Assembly: GCA_965659595.1 (NCBI GenBank)
Contig: CBFHWN010000071.1
Location: forward strand, 1-9,867
DNA length: 9,867 bases
Direction of reading: 5' to 3'
Source of the DNA: Casp-actino8 sp965659595
GTDB taxonomy: Bacteria; Actinomycetota; Acidimicrobiia; Acidimicrobiales; Ilumatobacteraceae
The position numbers and the translations under genes are program-made. The notes beneath the pieces are model-generated. The model did no database searches, was not told where the DNA came from, and saw nothing but the letters and a program-made list of their open reading frames with translations. Positions 1-6,505 of this stretch are shown here, piece by piece. Every line of letters begins with the position of its first letter. Within the stretch, counting starts at the first letter, position 1.

Positions 1-530
1 GCAGCGATTCCGAGCCAGACATCGACCGAAATCATGCCGATCGCCGCGATCACCATCATGAAGATCACCGAACTCGCGAAAGGCATCGGCGCCATCACCG
101 AAACGGCCGCTTCGACGTCGACTCCGACACGAGTACTCAGATCGCCGGTCGACTGACGACGATGCCACGATGCGGGCTGGGACACCACGGAGTCGAGAAC
201 CTCTTCGCTCAGATCTCTCGCCGTTCCCCACTGTGCCTTTCCGGCCCAAGTACGACGCACGACCACTCCGACGGCTCGGATCAAGGCCAACAGGATCAAA
301 ACTCCGATTCCAGCGAGGAGACCAGCGCCGTCGACACGCCCCTGTTCGAACCGCTCGACGACGATGTCGTCGACCAGCCAACGCACCACCCACGACGCCG
401 CGACGGTACAGAAGGCGAAAACAGCCGCACCAACGACAGCTACCGAGAAGGCCCGTGGACGATACGAGACCAAAGTGACCAGCAGTCGAACGGCCTGGCG
501 CAAACGCCCCTTCTCCTCGGTCCGACTCAC
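1..530 (-). CDS. ABC exporter half-transporter, N-terminal membrane domain (partial)
   Basis: This reads leftwards from a GTG at 530 and runs off the window after 176 residues. The visible part is the first half of an ABC_membrane (type IV exporter) domain. Hydrophobic segments lie at about residues 27-50, 70-91 and 147-175. Between them, around residues 128-140, is the family signature G-D-L-S-T-R-V-x-x-D-V-E, which in exporters lies in the intracellular coupling helix region. The nucleotide-binding domain should follow beyond the left edge, so the substrate cannot be read. The GTG at 530 is preferred because AGTAAT ends six bases upstream, matching the leaderless pattern of its neighbours. 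An in-frame GTG at 572 would overlap the divergent DoxX gene and has no such element. No Shine-Dalgarno site is visible at either start. The family is secure; the start is moderately so. Confidence 0.85.
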   Translation of the reverse strand, partial: MSRTEEKGRLRQAVRLLVTLVSYRPRAFSVAVVGAAVFAFCTVAASWVVRWLVDDIVVERFEQGRVDGAGLLAGIGVLILLALIRAVGVVVRRTWAGKAQWGTARDLSEEVLDSVVSQPASWHRRQSTGDLSTRVGVDVEAAVSVMAPMPFASSVIFMMVIAAIGMISVDVWLGIA

Positions 531-536
531 GACGGA

Positions 537-566
537 ATTACTAGCAGTTGGACTCGTGGCTAACCT
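537..566. promoter_or_regulatory. Divergent promoter region, ABC exporter / DoxX
   Basis: The two start codons are separated by 42 bp. On the plus strand TAACCT (561-566) ends exactly six bases before the DoxX ATG at 573, and TTACTA (538-543) lies 17 bp further upstream as a possible -35. On the minus strand AGTAAT (542-537) ends six bases before the ABC GTG at 530. The plus -35 therefore overlaps the minus -10, so the two promoters probably compete. Transcription would start at or next to each start codon. Read from sequence only. Confidence 0.5.
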
Positions 567-572
567 CGTCAC

Positions 573-1115
573 ATGCTTTCCGCATTGCTTGCCAACGTTC
601 TCGAGTCCGATTTCTCCGTTCATCAGTTGAACGGAGGACTTCTTCTTCTTCGACTGTGCCTCGGACTCTTTCTCGCCTACCACGGATACAACAAAGTGTT
701 CGGTGGGGGTGGATTGTCCGGCACGGCCGGTTGGTTCGGAAGCATCGGAATGAAATGGCCGTTATGGCAAGCCCGTCTGGCTGCCTCCACCGAAATCGGT
801 GCTGGCATCCTGTTGGCCGCCGGACTGCTCACACCGATGGCCGCAGCAGGGGTCATCGGCATCATGCTGGTCGCAATTGTCGTGGCTCACGCCAAGGTCG
901 GATTCTTCATCTTCTTGCCCAATCAAGGGTGGGAGTACTGCGCGACCATCGCCATCGGTGCATTGGCTGTGGGGATCGTCGGCCCCGGTCAGTGGTCGCT
1001 CGACGAAGCATTCGGGCTGACCTTCAACGGTTGGCTCGGCTTCCTGATCGCAGCCATCGTGGGAGTGGGCGGGGCCGCACTCCAACTCGGGACCAGTTAT
1101 CGCCCGAAGTCATGA
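573..1115 (+). CDS. DoxX family membrane protein
   Basis: A 180-residue integral membrane protein. DoxX family traits are L-R-L-x-L-G-x-x-x-x-x-H-G-x-x-K-x-F-G in the first helix (about residues 26-44) and G-I-L-L-A-A-G-L-L-T-P (about 78-88). Further hydrophobic helices lie at about 90-107, 122-138 and 153-172, giving the usual four-helix bundle with a possible extra segment. DoxX proteins sit in the cytoplasmic membrane. Some are subunits of thiosulfate:quinone oxidoreductase, and in mycobacteria a DoxX protein works with SodA and SseA in redox defence, but most are uncharacterised, so the substrate here is unknown. There is no Shine-Dalgarno site; the start is supported by a -10-like TAACCT six bases upstream. 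The stop overlaps the next start as ATGA, so the two genes are almost certainly co-transcribed and translationally coupled. Confidence 0.88.
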   Translation: MLSALLANVLESDFSVHQLNGGLLLLRLCLGLFLAYHGYNKVFGGGGLSGTAGWFGSIGMKWPLWQARLAASTEIGAGILLAAGLLTPMAAAGVIGIMLVAIVVAHAKVGFFIFLPNQGWEYCATIAIGALAVGIVGPGQWSLDEAFGLTFNGWLGFLIAAIVGVGGAALQLGTSYRPKS

Positions 1116-1624
1116 GAGCTCTCGTACGACTGTTTCTCGTGGTCGTCAGCTTCTCGATCGCGGTCTTTTGGATCTGGGCACTCTTCTTTCCCCCCAAACA
1201 ATCGGTCGCGAAGCTGGAAGACACGGCTTGGACGGAGCGTGCCGATCAGATTTGCCGTGACGCCAATCTGGCTCGCAACGAACTCGCCGATACGCGTCGC
1301 ATCGAAGACGTCGGCCCGGGGGCATTGAGCGAACGAGCCGATCTCGTGGATCGCGCGACCGACATCGTCGAACGGATGATCGACGATGTGTCAGCGGTAC
1401 GACCGAGTGGCCCAGACGACGAGGGTCTCGTCGCACAATGGGTCGGTTACTACCGAACCTTGATCGACGACCGACGCGACTACACCGAAGTTCTGCGTGC
1501 GGGCGACAATCCCCCGTTTCCTGAAGCCATGGTCGAAGGTGCTCCGGTGTCGGAATACATCAACGATTTCACGGTGGCCAACCGCATGAAGGCTTGCTCG
1601 AGTCCGGCTGATCTCGCGTCCTGA
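1112..1624 (+). CDS. Membrane-anchored hypothetical protein with two cysteines
   Basis: A 170-residue protein starting at the ATG that overlaps the DoxX stop (ATGA). Residues 1-25 are a short positive start followed by a strongly hydrophobic segment with no lipobox cysteine, so it is a signal anchor or signal peptide. The remainder is polar and acidic, probably helical, and should face the outside of the membrane. There are only two cysteines, at about residues 47 (A-D-Q-I-C-R-D-A-N) and 162 (M-K-A-C-S-S-P), near the two ends of the exported part; a disulfide joining them is plausible. I recognise this style of protein from actinobacterial genomes but cannot name a family. Coupling to DoxX suggests a shared membrane or extracytoplasmic role. 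The reading frame is open far upstream inside doxX, but that part is an out-of-frame shadow. Confidence 0.75.
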   Translation: MRALVRLFLVVVSFSIAVFWIWALFFPPKQSVAKLEDTAWTERADQICRDANLARNELADTRRIEDVGPGALSERADLVDRATDIVERMIDDVSAVRPSGPDDEGLVAQWVGYYRTLIDDRRDYTEVLRAGDNPPFPEAMVEGAPVSEYINDFTVANRMKACSSPADLAS

Positions 1625-1630
1625 GATCAG
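1608..1630. terminator. Hairpin spanning two convergent stop codons (candidate bidirectional terminator)
   Basis: CTGATCTC (1608-1615) and GAGATCAG (1623-1630) are perfect inverse complements, giving an 8-bp stem with a seven-base loop. The structure contains the stop of the anchored protein (1622-1624) and the stop of the opposing acyltransferase (1629-1627), which are only two bases apart. No T-tract follows on either side, so it is not a canonical intrinsic terminator; it could still mark or stabilise both 3' ends. Confidence 0.4.
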
Positions 1631-2319
1631 ATCGTCGAGTCGACCGTCACCCAACGACCGCTGTCGAACCGCCTCACTACTCGGGCCGGTGCTCCGACAG
1701 CAACCGAATATGAAGGAATAGGTCCCGCTACGACGCTGTTCGCGCCGATGACCACGTGCTCGCCGATGTCGGCCCCGGGCAGAATCACCGAACCGAATCC
1801 GATCCACGAACCCGAACCGATCTTCACCGGCTTCTCGGGCATCGATTGGCGGCTGATGGGCGTGTCAACGTCTCGATAGTCGTGATTCTGATCGGTGATG
1901 TAGACGTGATGACCCGTCCAGACGTCGTCGCCGATCTCGATCGAGAAGTGTCCGACGATTCCACTCCCCTTGCCGATCAGGCAGCGGTCACCGATCGACA
2001 CCACCCGCTCACTCAGGCACACCTGTCCGGGCACCATCCCGGCCGACAACGTGCAGTCGGGACCGATCATGGTGTCGCAGCCGATGTAGATGTAATGCTC
2101 GTTGAAGATGGTCGACCACGGAAAGCACACGATGCTGCCGTCGCCAAAACCTCCGAACGACCGTCCGCGTCGGCTGTGAGGTCCGATAGCTCCCCAACGA
2201 CGGACACGCTCGTGCCATCCGACGACAAAGGGATGAAGGAAGCGGTCGATCAGTTTGCCGGACCTCGATCGACGAGGTGCCGGGAGAGCCGGACCCGAAG
2301 CCGACGAACGCTTCTCCAT
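1627..2319 (-). CDS. Left-handed beta-helix (hexapeptide repeat) acyltransferase
   Basis: A 230-residue cytoplasmic enzyme of the LacA/NodL/WbbJ-type O-acyltransferase group, which moves an acetyl or other acyl group from CoA to a sugar or related acceptor. Hexapeptide turns start near residue 55 and resume strongly over the last 80 residues (I-G-S-G-S-W-I-G-F-G-S-V-I-L-P-G, then I-G-E-H-V-V-I-G-A-N-S-V-V), ending in the typical S-V-A-V-G-x-P-A-x-V-V-R-R. The loop Y-I-T-D-Q-N-H-D-Y carries the expected catalytic histidine region, followed by the usual P-I near the second coil block. The acceptor cannot be told and there is no glycan gene cluster around it. I chose ATG 2319 because TAGCCT ends seven bases upstream. 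The longer alternative, ATG 2373, adds 18 residues with no family similarity and would abut the divergent peptidase gene with no spacing. Confidence 0.85.
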   Translation of the reverse strand: MEKRSSASGPALPAPRRSRSGKLIDRFLHPFVVGWHERVRRWGAIGPHSRRGRSFGGFGDGSIVCFPWSTIFNEHYIYIGCDTMIGPDCTLSAGMVPGQVCLSERVVSIGDRCLIGKGSGIVGHFSIEIGDDVWTGHHVYITDQNHDYRDVDTPISRQSMPEKPVKIGSGSWIGFGSVILPGADIGEHVVIGANSVVAGPIPSYSVAVGAPARVVRRFDSGRWVTVDSTI

Positions 2320-2326
2320 CCGTCGC

Positions 2327-2332
2327 AGGCTA
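2327..2332 (-). promoter_or_regulatory. -10 element of the acyltransferase gene (leaderless)
   Basis: TAGCCT reads leftwards from 2332 to 2327, followed by seven bases and then ATG at 2319. This fits an actinobacterial TANNNT -10 with transcription starting at the start codon. No convincing -35 is seen, as is common for this promoter class. It also argues against the longer ATG at 2373, whose first codons would lie upstream of the promoter. Confidence 0.45.
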
Positions 2333-2361
2333 GCGATGGACTTCGCGCTGCTACCGGCTGG

Positions 2362-2367
2362 CAAGAT
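2362..2367 (+). promoter_or_regulatory. Weak -10-like element of the P1 peptidase gene
   Basis: CAAGAT ends six bases before the GTG at 2374. It keeps the A at position two and the final AT of the -10 consensus but lacks the first T, so it is the weakest member of the window's set. There is no Shine-Dalgarno site in front of the GTG, which favours a leaderless start. Confidence 0.3.
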
Positions 2368-2373
2368 GACCAT

Positions 2374-3378
2374 GTGAACACCGACCTTCGCCTCGGCTCA
2401 TTGACCGATGTCGAAGGCCTACGAGTCGGTCATCACCACCGCGTGTCCAAAACATGGCGCACCGGGACGACGGTCGTCCTCACTCCCCCGGGCACCCGAG
2501 GTGGCGTATCGGTACGAGGGGCAGCTCCTGGAACACGCGAAACCGATCTGCTGGGACCCGACACCTTGGTGTCGTACGTCGACGCGATCTGCTTGACCGG
2601 CGGTAGCGCATTCGGGCTCGATGCCGCTGGAGGGGTCATGGAGCATCTCGTCAGCCTCCACCGCGGCTTTCCCGTCGGAGAATGGGTCGTCCCGATCGTT
2701 CCGGCTGCGGTGATCTTCGACCTCGGTCGCGCCGGTCGCTTCGAGAACCGACCCACTGCGGACTTCGGACGACGAGCGAGCAGACGTGCCTCCAAGACTT
2801 TCGAAGTCGGCGCTGTCGGGGCCGGAGTCGGCGCCAAGGCCGGCGGTCTCCAAGGAGGAATCGGCACCGCCAGCGTGGTCACGGACGACGGCCATTGCGT
2901 TGCCGCGCTCGCAGTCGTGAACGCCATCGGTTCCGTGGTCGACCCCGAGTCGGGCCTTCCGTGGCACCCGGGTCGTTGGCCCATGAAAATCCCGACGGCT
3001 TCCGCCGTGCGACGTGTTCGTTCCGCCATGACCGGAGCTTCGACCCATAGTCTCAACACCACGATCGGCGTCGTAGCGACCGACGCCTCGCTCTCGAAAG
3101 CCCAGTGCGGGAAAGTTGCCGACGTCGCCCACGACGGTCTGGCCCGGGCCATTCGACCGGCCCACTCCATGAACGACGGAGACTGCATCTTTTCGTTGTC
3201 GACAGGTCGTGGAGACCCGGACCTAGATGTTCAGGCGATAAATCGAATTCTTGCGGCGGCGGCCGAGGTCTTCGCCGAGGCCTGCACCGGGGCGATCTTG
3301 ACGACCGACGACGTCGGTGGCCCTCCCGCCTATCGAAACCTGGTGGCAGCACGTCGGCGATCGCCACGACCAGGTTGA
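2374..3378 (+). CDS. P1 family (S58, DmpA/NylC-like) N-terminal nucleophile peptidase
   Basis: A 334-residue protein of peptidase family S58, which includes L-aminopeptidase/D-esterase DmpA, beta-aminopeptidase BapA and the nylon oligomer hydrolase NylC. The start has the family opening L-T-D-V-x-G-L-R-V-G-H-H (residues 10-21). The substrate-pocket motif L-T-G-G-S-A-F-G-L-D-A-A-G-G lies at 74-87, A-V-V-N-A-I-G at 180-186, and the autoprocessing site N-T-T-I-G-V-V-A-T-D-A at 228-238. By analogy with NylC, which cleaves itself between Asn and Thr, cleavage should fall between N228 and T229 and free T229 as nucleophile. The C-terminal part keeps P-A-H-S-M-N-D-G-D and F-S-L-S-T-G. No signal peptide is seen, so it is cytoplasmic. 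GTG 2374 gives the natural family N-terminus; the open frame upstream is antisense to the acyltransferase. Substrate is unknown, though some relatives release beta-alanine from peptides, which matters because panB follows 88 bp downstream. Confidence 0.88.
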   Translation: MNTDLRLGSLTDVEGLRVGHHHRVSKTWRTGTTVVLTPPGTRGGVSVRGAAPGTRETDLLGPDTLVSYVDAICLTGGSAFGLDAAGGVMEHLVSLHRGFPVGEWVVPIVPAAVIFDLGRAGRFENRPTADFGRRASRRASKTFEVGAVGAGVGAKAGGLQGGIGTASVVTDDGHCVAALAVVNAIGSVVDPESGLPWHPGRWPMKIPTASAVRRVRSAMTGASTHSLNTTIGVVATDASLSKAQCGKVADVAHDGLARAIRPAHSMNDGDCIFSLSTGRGDPDLDVQAINRILAAAAEVFAEACTGAILTTDDVGGPPAYRNLVAARRRSPRPG

Positions 3379-3433
3379 GGCCGAATTCACACGACGTCAC
3401 CCGGCCAGTGGTGCCGGACGCAGACCTTCTCGC

Positions 3434-3461
3434 TAGTTTCCACATGTCAAGCGAAAGGGGG
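3434..3461 (+). promoter_or_regulatory. panB promoter and Shine-Dalgarno site
   Basis: In the 88-bp gap before panB, TAGTTT (3434-3439) is a good TANNNT -10 candidate that would place the transcript start near 3446. AAAGGGGG (3454-3461) then sits five bases before the GTG at 3467 as a clear ribosome binding site. This is one of only two genes in the window with a readable Shine-Dalgarno site. The site decides the GTG start; an ATG at 3444 is out of frame. No convincing -35 is seen. Confidence 0.45.
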
Positions 3462-3466
3462 TCTCC

Positions 3467-4300
3467 GTGGCCGCTGGACATCCTTCACCCGAACGCCGAA
3501 AAGTGACCGTCCCCGATCTAGCCCGCTTTCGTCATGAAGGCCATCCGATCGCCATGATCACGGCCTATGACGCCACCTTCGCTCGTCTCGTCGATCGAGC
3601 CGGAGTCGACATCATCCTGGTGGGCGATTCGGCGGCGACTGTCGTTCAAGGCGAAAAAACCACCATTCCGACGAGTCTCCAGGAAATGGAATACCACGTG
3701 CGTTGCGTTGCGCGGGCTCATCCGCGCGCCCTCGTCGTGGGCGACCTGCCATTTGGCTCGTACCAGATCAGTCCGCAGCAAGCCATCGAATCGACCATCA
3801 CTCTCGTGAAGGCTGGTGCCGAAGCGGTGAAGCTCGAGGGTGGAATCACGATGGCTGACACCATCTCGGCGATCACGCGATGCGACATCCCCGTCATCGG
3901 CCACATCGGCCTCACCCCGCAGAGCTTCCATCGCATGGGAGGCCATCGCGTTCAGGGTCGGCAGGCCGGACTCGAAGCGGGTGGTCGTGACCGCCTTCTG
4001 CAGGATGCCGGGGCCGTCGAGGCTGCTGGCGCGTGTGCGGTGGTGATCGAAGGTGTTCCCCACGAACTGGCCGCCGAAATCACCGACAAGCTGTCCATCC
4101 CCACCATCGGAATCGGTGCCGGGCCGGCCTGCTCGGGTCAGGTTCTGGTCCTCCATGACGTTCTCGGCCTGACCGATTGCCGCTACCGGTTCGCCAAGCA
4201 GTACGCCGACGTCGCTTCGCTCGTTGTCGACGCCACCCGCGCCTACGTGGACGAAGTTCGCGACGGATCGTGGCCCGATCTCGATCATTCGTTCAACTAG
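3467..4300 (+). CDS. panB: 3-methyl-2-oxobutanoate hydroxymethyltransferase
   Basis: A 277-residue full-length PanB, the first committed enzyme of pantothenate synthesis. It transfers a hydroxymethyl group from 5,10-methylenetetrahydrofolate to alpha-ketoisovalerate, giving ketopantoate. The TIM-barrel landmarks are present: M-I-T-A-Y-D (30-35), L-V-G-D-S with metal-binding D54, V-G-D-L-P-F-G-S-Y with metal-binding D93, V-K-L-E-G-G with K122 and E124, G-H-I-G-L-T-P-Q-S (145-153) and V-V-I-E-G with the presumed catalytic base E195. The last conserved block reads G-A-G-P-A-C-S-G-Q-V-L-V, where most PanB proteins have C-D-G-Q, so a normally conserved Asp is Ser here. The gene starts at GTG behind a strong Shine-Dalgarno site and leads an operon with panC ten bases downstream. 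It is cytoplasmic and normally forms a decamer. Confidence 0.96.
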   Translation: MAAGHPSPERRKVTVPDLARFRHEGHPIAMITAYDATFARLVDRAGVDIILVGDSAATVVQGEKTTIPTSLQEMEYHVRCVARAHPRALVVGDLPFGSYQISPQQAIESTITLVKAGAEAVKLEGGITMADTISAITRCDIPVIGHIGLTPQSFHRMGGHRVQGRQAGLEAGGRDRLLQDAGAVEAAGACAVVIEGVPHELAAEITDKLSIPTIGIGAGPACSGQVLVLHDVLGLTDCRYRFAKQYADVASLVVDATRAYVDEVRDGSWPDLDHSFN

Positions 4301-4310
4301 ACAACCCTTC

Positions 4311-5150
4311 ATGAAGGTCGTCCACGACCCGCTCGCTCTCTCGGCGCTGTGCCGCGACTGGCAGATCTCAGGCGACTCGGTCGGGATCGTGCCGACGATG
4401 GGGGCCCTTCATGCCGGACATCGTGCGCTGATGGACGAGGCGCGTTCCACTTGTGATCGTGTGGTTGTGTCGATCTTCGTGAATCCGACCCAGTTCTCCG
4501 ACTCGCTCGATTTCGAGAACTACCCGTCGACCGTCGATCTCGACCTCGAGATGTGTGAAAGAGCTGACGTCGACCTGGTGTATCTACCGGATGCTTCCAT
4601 CATGTATCCGCGCGGCTTCTCGACGTCGATTCACGTCGATGGTCTCACCGAGGCGTGGGAAGGAGCCGATCGTCCAGGACACTTCGACGGCGTTGCGACC
4701 GTCGTCACCAAACTTCTTTCTTCTTCCCGGGCCGATCGAGCCTTTTTCGGACAGAAGGATTTCCAGCAATGCGCAGTGATCAGGCGTCTTGTCGCCGACC
4801 TCGATCTCCCTGTCGACATCGTCGTGTGTCCGACGGTCCGCGATGACGACGGACTTGCTCTCTCCAGTCGTAATCGTCGTCTCGACGCGAGCGCCCGTGC
4901 ACGGGTTCTCGCTGTACCCCGCTCGCTTCTGGAGGTGCAGCGGCTGTTCGAATCCGGAGAGAAGTCGACCGACGCATTGTGTCGGGCGGGACGGGCGCTG
5001 CTCCGGGAGAGCGATTTGACCGTTCACTACTTCGAAGTCGTCGAATCGAGAGACCTCGTGACGATCTCGCAGGCTCGCACCGGAGCCGCCGTGATCGTCG
5101 CCGTCACGTGCGGCGGCGTTCGTCTGCTCGACAATCACGTTTTGACATGA
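4311..5150 (+). CDS. panC: Pantothenate synthetase (pantoate--beta-alanine ligase)
   Basis: A 279-residue PanC that joins pantoate and beta-alanine using ATP, through a pantoyl-adenylate intermediate. Class I tRNA-synthetase-like landmarks are P-T-M-G-A-L-H-A-G-H (the HIGH-type ATP site, about residues 25-34), V-V-S-I-F-V-N-P-T-Q-F, E-N-Y-P, F-F-G-Q-K-D-F-Q-Q (KMSKS-proximal block) and D-G-L-A-L-S-S-R-N-R-R-L. The length matches the family. ATG 4311 is chosen because homology begins at once; an in-frame upstream ATG at 4224 lies inside panB. There is no Shine-Dalgarno site in the ten-base gap, so translation probably depends on ribosomes finishing panB. Its stop overlaps the next start as ATGA. 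The third substrate source, aspartate decarboxylase (panD), is not in the window, nor is the ketopantoate reductase. Confidence 0.96.
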   Translation: MKVVHDPLALSALCRDWQISGDSVGIVPTMGALHAGHRALMDEARSTCDRVVVSIFVNPTQFSDSLDFENYPSTVDLDLEMCERADVDLVYLPDASIMYPRGFSTSIHVDGLTEAWEGADRPGHFDGVATVVTKLLSSSRADRAFFGQKDFQQCAVIRRLVADLDLPVDIVVCPTVRDDDGLALSSRNRRLDASARARVLAVPRSLLEVQRLFESGEKSTDALCRAGRALLRESDLTVHYFEVVESRDLVTISQARTGAAVIVAVTCGGVRLLDNHVLT

Positions 5151-6505
5151 CCGATCGCCGCCTCGAGACTGCCGAACGTCAGGTCTTGTGGGACGAGGGT
5201 CTCGAATTCGGTCCGGCGACGACTCTGGCGGGTCGGCATTCAGCCGACGTGGTGATCGTCGGAGCCGGATTCTCCGGACTGTGGACCGCTTACTGGCTGA
5301 CCGAGTTCTCTCCTCAGACAACGATTGCGGTCGTCGAGGCCGAGCGAGTGGGCTTCGGCGCCAGCGGTCGCAACGGAGGTTGGCTGTCAGCCCTTCTCCC
5401 GATTTCTCTCTCCGATCTCTCCGCAACCATCGGCCCGGATCGAACGGTGGCGTTGCAGTCGATCATGTTCTCGGCGGTGACCGAAGTCGTCGACATCTGC
5501 CGTCGACACGGCATTGATGCCGACGTGTCGCACCATGGAACGGTGTCGTTGATCCGGAATCGTGCGCAGGAGCACCGGGCCCTCAGCGACGTCGAGGACT
5601 ACCGGCGTTTCGGTTTCGAGTCTCATGTACATCACCTCGATCGATCACTCACGAGGGACCGTGTCCGAGTCGACTCCGAAAGCATTTTTCGCCCGGATTG
5701 CGCCGCCGTGCACCCGCGTCGTCTGATCGACGGCTTGGCTCACCTCGTACGAAGTCGGGGCGTCGTCGTTCACGAGGCGACGAGGGTCGAGTCCATCCGT
5801 GTCGGCAGAGTCGAAACGGAGTCGGGCTCCATCGATACTCCAATCGTGGTGGACGGACGGGAGGCCTACGGGGCCCGTGACTCGCGCCGATCACTCGTAC
5901 CGATCTATTCGTCAATGATCGCGACCGATCCCCTTCCGACGTCGACCTGGGATCAGATCGGTCTGCCCAACCGTGAGACGTTGTCCGACCATCGCCGTCA
6001 GATCGTCTACGCACAGAGAACGTCCGACGATCGCTTGGCCATCGGAGGTCGCGGAGTGGGGTACTCGTTCGGTTCACGCCTTCGACCCGGCGCCGAATTC
6101 GACGACCGCGTTCATCTCCAACTGGTCGATTCGATGACCGAGTTGTTTCCTGTCCTGAAGGACGCACGCATCACCCATCGCTGGGGCGGGCCGCTCGGCG
6201 TCCCGCGCGACTGGACGTGGTCGGTCGGGCTCGACCCGTCCACCGGGCACGGTCGGCTGGGTGGATACGTCGGGGACGGGGTGACTTCGACCTTTGTCGC
6301 TGGTCGGGCCATGGCTCGACTCGTCGTCGAAGGGCACGACACACTTCCACTCGTCGGGCATCGTTCCCGGCGCTGGGAGCCGGAACCCATTCGATGGCTG
6401 GGTATCAACGCCATGAATCGTCTGGCGGCCCGAGTCGACCGCCAAGAACGATCGGGGCAAACGGGAGGAATTTTGTCGCGCATTTTCGACGCATTGATCG
6501 GCTGA
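5147..6505 (+). CDS. FAD-dependent oxidoreductase, DAO family (PuuB/glycine-oxidase-like)
   Basis: A 452-residue flavoprotein of the DAO superfamily. The Rossmann motif V-V-I-V-G-A-G-F-S-G-L lies at 35-45, the FAD ribose acid E64 in V-V-E-A-E-R, and the family block G-F-G-A-S-G-R-N-G-G-W at 69-79. The C-terminal domain shows R-W-G-G-P-L-G-V-P-R-D-W, G-G-Y-V-G-D-G-V (closing FAD block) and G-H-R-S-R-R-W-E-P-E-P-I-R-W-L-G-I-N, a signature I associate with a common actinobacterial subgroup. Such enzymes oxidise C-N bonds of amino acids or amines to an imine, passing electrons to oxygen or an acceptor; the substrate here is not readable. No signal peptide is seen. The ATG overlaps the panC stop (ATGA), with no Shine-Dalgarno site, so it is translationally coupled to panC and is likely the last gene of the pan operon. 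The frame is open upstream inside panC, but that is shadow. Confidence 0.88.
   Translation: MTDRRLETAERQVLWDEGLEFGPATTLAGRHSADVVIVGAGFSGLWTAYWLTEFSPQTTIAVVEAERVGFGASGRNGGWLSALLPISLSDLSATIGPDRTVALQSIMFSAVTEVVDICRRHGIDADVSHHGTVSLIRNRAQEHRALSDVEDYRRFGFESHVHHLDRSLTRDRVRVDSESIFRPDCAAVHPRRLIDGLAHLVRSRGVVVHEATRVESIRVGRVETESGSIDTPIVVDGREAYGARDSRRSLVPIYSSMIATDPLPTSTWDQIGLPNRETLSDHRRQIVYAQRTSDDRLAIGGRGVGYSFGSRLRPGAEFDDRVHLQLVDSMTELFPVLKDARITHRWGGPLGVPRDWTWSVGLDPSTGHGRLGGYVGDGVTSTFVAGRAMARLVVEGHDTLPLVGHRSRRWEPEPIRWLGINAMNRLAARVDRQERSGQTGGILSRIFDALIG

Noticed and set aside
548..1111. Plus-strand open frame upstream of the anchored protein
   Set aside because: It overlaps doxX in another frame with no recognisable content; the real start is the ATGA overlap at 1112.
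1756..2373. Long open frame on the plus strand running into the S58 peptidase gene
   Set aside because: It is antisense to the acyltransferase, has Arg/Asp-rich low-quality sequence and no family similarity; peptidase homology begins just after GTG 2374. It is a codon-bias shadow.
3401..3417. CCGGC / GCCGG hairpin after the peptidase gene
   Set aside because: Only five base pairs, seven-base loop and no T-tract; too weak to call a terminator.
4979..5146. Upstream extension of the FAD oxidoreductase frame into panC
   Set aside because: Arg/Ser-rich shadow sequence; the flavoprotein N-terminus begins properly at ATG 5147.
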